DNA of 64,000 nucleotides from Pseudomonadota bacterium (lineage in GTDB: Bacteria; Desulfobacterota; Desulfobacteria; Desulfobacterales; Desulfobacteraceae), in the NCBI GenBank assembly GCA_018821535.1, contig JAHJLV010000001.1, forward strand, positions 84,777 through 148,776, written 5' to 3'. Of the stretch, positions 61,111 to 64,000 are shown piece after piece. Position 1 is the stretch's first letter. Each line of letters starts with the position of its first letter. The translations under genes were made by a program, and so were the position numbers. The notes beneath the pieces are model-generated. The model saw nothing but the letters and a program-made list of their open reading frames with translations, was not told the origin of the DNA and ran no database searches.

Positions 61111-63897
61111 TTGGATTTTCAGGACAAACACTATGTGATTGGTATTGATTTAGGCACCACCAATTGTTCTGTTTCATATGTTGATATGGAATCATTTAAG
61201 GTACAGACAGCAAATGGAACAAAGAATGAAAAAAAACAATACCTGAAGATATTCAATATCCCTCAGTTGACCGGGCATGGTGAGTTTACAAAAAATCCTG
61301 TGCTGCCCTCCTTTTTATATATTCCGGGTGACTATGATATTTCCAGAGAAGCATTAAAACATCCCTGGAAAAAACGGGAGGATCTTTTTGCCGGCAGTTT
61401 TGCAAGGGATCACGGGTCTAAAATCCCCTCCAGGCTGGTATCTTCTGCAAAAAGCTGGCTGTGCAATCCCAGGGCAGACAGAAAAGCAAAAATTTTGCCC
61501 TGGGGATCCCAGGGGGTTGAAAAAATTTCACCGGTGTCTGCCACTAAAGAATATCTTTTGCACATAAAAAGTGCCTGGAACTATTTTGTAAAGGATGAAG
61601 ATAAATTCCTTGAAAACCAGTTCGTGGTGATAACGGTTCCAGCCTCTTTTAATGAAGAAGCCCGCGAATTAACCATGGAGGCAATAAAAGACGCCGGTTT
61701 CGGAACCTCTGTGACCCTGCTTGAAGAACCTTTGGCAGCATTTTACAGTTGGCTGGCTGATAATGAAGATGAATGGCCAGACAAGGTCAAGGCAGATGAT
61801 TTGATTCTGGTGTGTGATGTTGGGGGCGGCACAACGGATTTCAGTCTGATCAGCCTTAAAGAGTCAGAGGGAAGCCCGAGATTTGAAAGAATTGCGGTTG
61901 GAGATCATCTGATTTTAGGCGGAGATAATATTGATCTGGCACTTGCCAGAAGGGTGGAATCAAAATTTAAAACCGCTTCAAAATTGACTGCTGACAAATG
62001 GAAAACGCTGTGTCACAGGTGTCGAGACGCAAAAGAACGTATTCTGGATAAAAATGAAGATTCAGTCCGTATTACCATAAAAGGAGAAGGCCGCTCGCTG
62101 ATAGCAGGGACACTTGCCGCTGACCTGGATCGAAACGATGTTGAAACCATCCTGATGAACGAGTTTTTTCCCAATGCAGATTCAGACATGCTGGATACCT
62201 TTGATCGTGAAAAAGAAACAGCTGATTTCGGACTTCCGTTTGAAAAGGATTCGGCAGTTACAAAGCATATTATCAATTTTCTGGAAAAACACAGAGCCGA
62301 TGTTAAAAAATATATAGATAAGGAGCCCATACCGGATTTTATCCTTTTTAACGGCGGAACACTGAAACCTGAACTTATCCAGAAAAAAATAATTGAGGCG
62401 ATCCGAAAATGGTTTAAAATTTCTTCTGACAATACGCCGCAAATTCTTGAAAACCCATCACCGGAGTTGGCCGTCGGGATCGGTGCGTCCTATTATGGGC
62501 TTGTGAAACAGGGAGTTGGCGTAAAAGTGGGCAGCGGAAGTCCGAGAAGTTATTATCTGGGAGTTTCCATTGAGGGGCAGCATAAAACAAAAGCCGTCTG
62601 TCTTGTGGAAAGAGGTCTGGATGAGGGTTCTGTTATTGATCTTTCTCAAATGAAATATGAGGTCCGGGCAAATGAACCTGTGAGTTTTGATATGTATAGC
62701 TCAAGCTACAGATCCGGTGATGTGGCTGGAGATGTTATTGATATAGATGATTCTTTAAGCGTTATGACGCCACTGCAGACCGTGATCAAATTTGGAAAAC
62801 AGGAGTCTAAAAAATTGATTCCAGTGAGTATCGGTGCGGAATATACCGAGATGGGAAGTTTATCCATGTATTGTTCCTCAGGGGTAAGTGATCATAACTG
62901 GCAGCTTTCCTTTCAACTCCGGGATTCGTCTTCGGTTCTGGAAACAGTCGAGACCGAAGTGTATGATCAAAGCACCATTCAATCTGCTTTGGACTGTCTT
63001 GAACAGGTATTTTCCGCAGAAAAAGAGGATTCCGGGAACACGGATGAGGGAATTGTTAAGCAGATTGAAAATCTGGTGTCCCAGAAAAAAGGGAACTGGC
63101 CATTATCCTTTTTACGTGCCATGGCAGATAAACTGATTGCCATGGAAAAGACAAGAACCTTGTCTGCAGCACATGAAGCAAGATGGCTGAATCTGACGGG
63201 ATTTTGTATGCGGCCAGGCTTTGGTGATGTGTTTGATGAAGACCGTGCACAAAAATTGTGGAAAATCTATCTATCGGGTCTATATTTTGAAAAAATCAAG
63301 CAGAACAGACTTGAATGGTGGATATTTATCAGAAGAATTGTGGCAGGCATGAAAGCCGGCCAGCAACGGCAGATATTCCAGGATATCTCGCCAATACTGT
63401 TGAAAACAAAAAATCATAAAATATCCCCCCAGGAGCAGATAGAGTTGTGGATGACAGCCGGAAATATGGAAAGACTCCTGGTAAAAGACAAGATTGTCCT
63501 GGCAAAAAGCATACTGCCTCAACTTGGCCCTGGCAAAAATCAGGGGAATCTATTTTGGACGCTATCCAGACTGGGTGCCAGAGAGCTTTTATATGGATCG
63601 ACGGACAGAGTGGTGCCCCCAAAAGAAGTGAGTCGATGGATTCATCAGATTATTAAAAAAACATGGAAAAAGAATGAGCCTGTGGAAACCATGGTTACAC
63701 AGATGTCAAGGAAGACAGGGGACAGAACACGGGATATGGATTCAGAAGACAGAGAAGCTGTTGTGAACTGGCTTTCCCAAAGAGGCGGGCAGGAAAAACG
63801 GATTCATATGATAATCACAAAAGTTGAACTGGAAGCCAAGGAAAAAAATATTCAGTTCGGAGAAGGTCTCCCGGCCGGGCTGGTATTAAAGACATAA
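61111..63897 (+). CDS. Large Hsp70-like (DnaK-related) protein
   Basis: Encodes 928 aa from TTG 61111, with AGGAG 6 bp before. The ATPase part has the phosphate-1 loop GIDLGTTNCSVSY (11-23), the phosphate-2 loop VCDVGGGTTDFSLI near residue 234 and the adenosine motif LFNGGTLKPELI near 413, so ATP binding is likely kept. It is some 300 residues longer than DnaK; the C-terminal ~400 residues do not resemble the DnaK peptide-binding and lid domains. The adjacent DUF2760 membrane protein is probably its partner. Confidence 0.92.
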   Translation: MDFQDKHYVIGIDLGTTNCSVSYVDMESFKVQTANGTKNEKKQYLKIFNIPQLTGHGEFTKNPVLPSFLYIPGDYDISREALKHPWKKREDLFAGSFARDHGSKIPSRLVSSAKSWLCNPRADRKAKILPWGSQGVEKISPVSATKEYLLHIKSAWNYFVKDEDKFLENQFVVITVPASFNEEARELTMEAIKDAGFGTSVTLLEEPLAAFYSWLADNEDEWPDKVKADDLILVCDVGGGTTDFSLISLKESEGSPRFERIAVGDHLILGGDNIDLALARRVESKFKTASKLTADKWKTLCHRCRDAKERILDKNEDSVRITIKGEGRSLIAGTLAADLDRNDVETILMNEFFPNADSDMLDTFDREKETADFGLPFEKDSAVTKHIINFLEKHRADVKKYIDKEPIPDFILFNGGTLKPELIQKKIIEAIRKWFKISSDNTPQILENPSPELAVGIGASYYGLVKQGVGVKVGSGSPRSYYLGVSIEGQHKTKAVCLVERGLDEGSVIDLSQMKYEVRANEPVSFDMYSSSYRSGDVAGDVIDIDDSLSVMTPLQTVIKFGKQESKKLIPVSIGAEYTEMGSLSMYCSSGVSDHNWQLSFQLRDSSSVLETVETEVYDQSTIQSALDCLEQVFSAEKEDSGNTDEGIVKQIENLVSQKKGNWPLSFLRAMADKLIAMEKTRTLSAAHEARWLNLTGFCMRPGFGDVFDEDRAQKLWKIYLSGLYFEKIKQNRLEWWIFIRRIVAGMKAGQQRQIFQDISPILLKTKNHKISPQEQIELWMTAGNMERLLVKDKIVLAKSILPQLGPGKNQGNLFWTLSRLGARELLYGSTDRVVPPKEVSRWIHQIIKKTWKKNEPVETMVTQMSRKTGDRTRDMDSEDREAVVNWLSQRGGQEKRIHMIITKVELEAKEKNIQFGEGLPAGLVLKT

Positions 63898-63925
63898 AAA
63901 TATTTAATTCTTATTAAGAAAGTGT

Positions 63926-63954
63926 TTGACAAAAATTTGCAGTTCATATATTCT
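63926..63954 (+). promoter_or_regulatory. Strong sigma-70-like promoter, probably of an rRNA operon past the window
   Basis: TTGACA (63926-63931) is a perfect -35 box; TATTCT (63949-63954) lies after a 17-bp spacer, with TATATT at 63947 as an alternative at 15 bp. It lies after the Hsp70 stop and before a boxA-like sequence at the window edge. AT-rich flanks (ATTTAATTCTTATTAAGAA) could act as an UP element. Confidence 0.6.
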
Positions 63955-63990
63955 TCTCGAGTTCTCCCGAAAGAGGATGAATGCTTAGTT

Positions 63991-64000
63991 TGATCTTTGA
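63991..64000 (+). promoter_or_regulatory. boxA-like antitermination sequence at the window edge (possible rRNA leader)
   Basis: TGATCTTTGA resembles the rrn boxA (TGCTCTTTAACA in E. coli); 7-8 of the first 10 bases agree. It is about 37 bp downstream of the promoter, with no open frame between. The match is cut by the window end, so a 16S rRNA gene downstream is predicted, not seen. Confidence 0.4.

Noticed and set aside
1..64000. CRISPR arrays, tRNA genes, insertion sequences or phage genes
   Set aside because: I found no spaced direct repeats, cloverleaf-like stretches, transposase or integrase motifs anywhere in the window.

Overview
This window is one long, single-direction surface-polysaccharide gene cluster. 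About 60 protein genes lie on the + strand with mostly 0-100 bp gaps and many ATGA or longer overlaps. I see no minus-strand gene and no gap above 300 bp without a gene. The base composition is AT-rich, by eye richest in A+T in the first 28 kb and somewhat less so after about 51 kb. There are many B12-binding radical SAM proteins and a DUF2760/Hsp70 pair. Together these suggest an anaerobic Desulfobacterota-type bacterium (Desulfobacter/Desulfobacula-like). That taxonomic guess is an inference and was not searched.

Layout. (1) 1-7.4 kb: the end of an RmlC-type epimerase, two extended SDR enzymes, a WbuC cupin, a CmcI-type methyltransferase, a second methyltransferase-like protein, a split transketolase and a methyltransferase with a helical C-terminal part. 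This looks like the end of a deoxy- or branched-sugar module that begins upstream of the window. (2) 7.4-11.7 kb: one SPASM and two B12-binding radical SAM proteins. (3) 11.7-17.2 kb: an ABC O-polysaccharide exporter (Wzm/Wzt with a C-terminal glycan-binding extension), preceded by a perfect 15-bp inverted repeat that overlaps a candidate promoter, then a TIGR00180-type glycosyltransferase, a CMP-nonulosonate synthetase and a GT-B protein. (4) 17.2-27.7 kb: a nonulosonic (legionaminic) acid module of LegB, an oxidoreductase, LegC, a LegH-like acetyltransferase, LegI, LegG, PtmE, a PtmF-position oxidoreductase, LegF and a PtmA-like SDR, plus one more oxidoreductase. (5) 27.7-33 kb: a third B12-radical SAM protein, a glycosyltransferase and a HisF/HisH/WbpG trio that should add an acetamidino group. 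(6) 33-46.7 kb: acyltransferase, a broken SGNH hydrolase, glycosyltransferases, methyltransferases, a fourth B12-radical SAM protein, Gmd and an SDR. (7) 46.7-59.7 kb: membrane assembly genes (a Wzy-like protein, a flippase-like/O-antigen-ligase fusion, a WecA/WbpL-type transferase, a PglF/WbpM dehydratase, PglC, an acyltransferase, a PglE-type aminotransferase, Wzx, an O-antigen ligase) with more transferases. (8) 59.8-63.9 kb: a ComEA-like secreted HhH protein ending in a strong terminator, then DUF2760 and Hsp70 genes. The last 75 bases carry a consensus-like promoter and a boxA-like sequence, suggesting that an rRNA operon begins just past the window.

How it may work together. The PglF/PglE/acyltransferase/PglC set would make and attach diNAcBac (or a related sugar) to undecaprenyl phosphate, and the WbpL-like enzyme offers a second starting route. 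GDP-linked Leg enzymes make CMP-legionaminic acid, possibly amidinated by the WbpG/HisH/HisF trio. The glycosyltransferases and methyltransferases build and decorate the repeat. Either Wzm/Wzt or Wzx with the Wzy/ligase proteins exports and assembles it. Having both export routes and two CMP-nonulosonate synthetases suggests two glycans, or a composite locus assembled by transfer. The least explained parts are the set of B12-radical SAM enzymes, the flippase-ligase fusion and the likely non-ATG/GTG/TTG starts.
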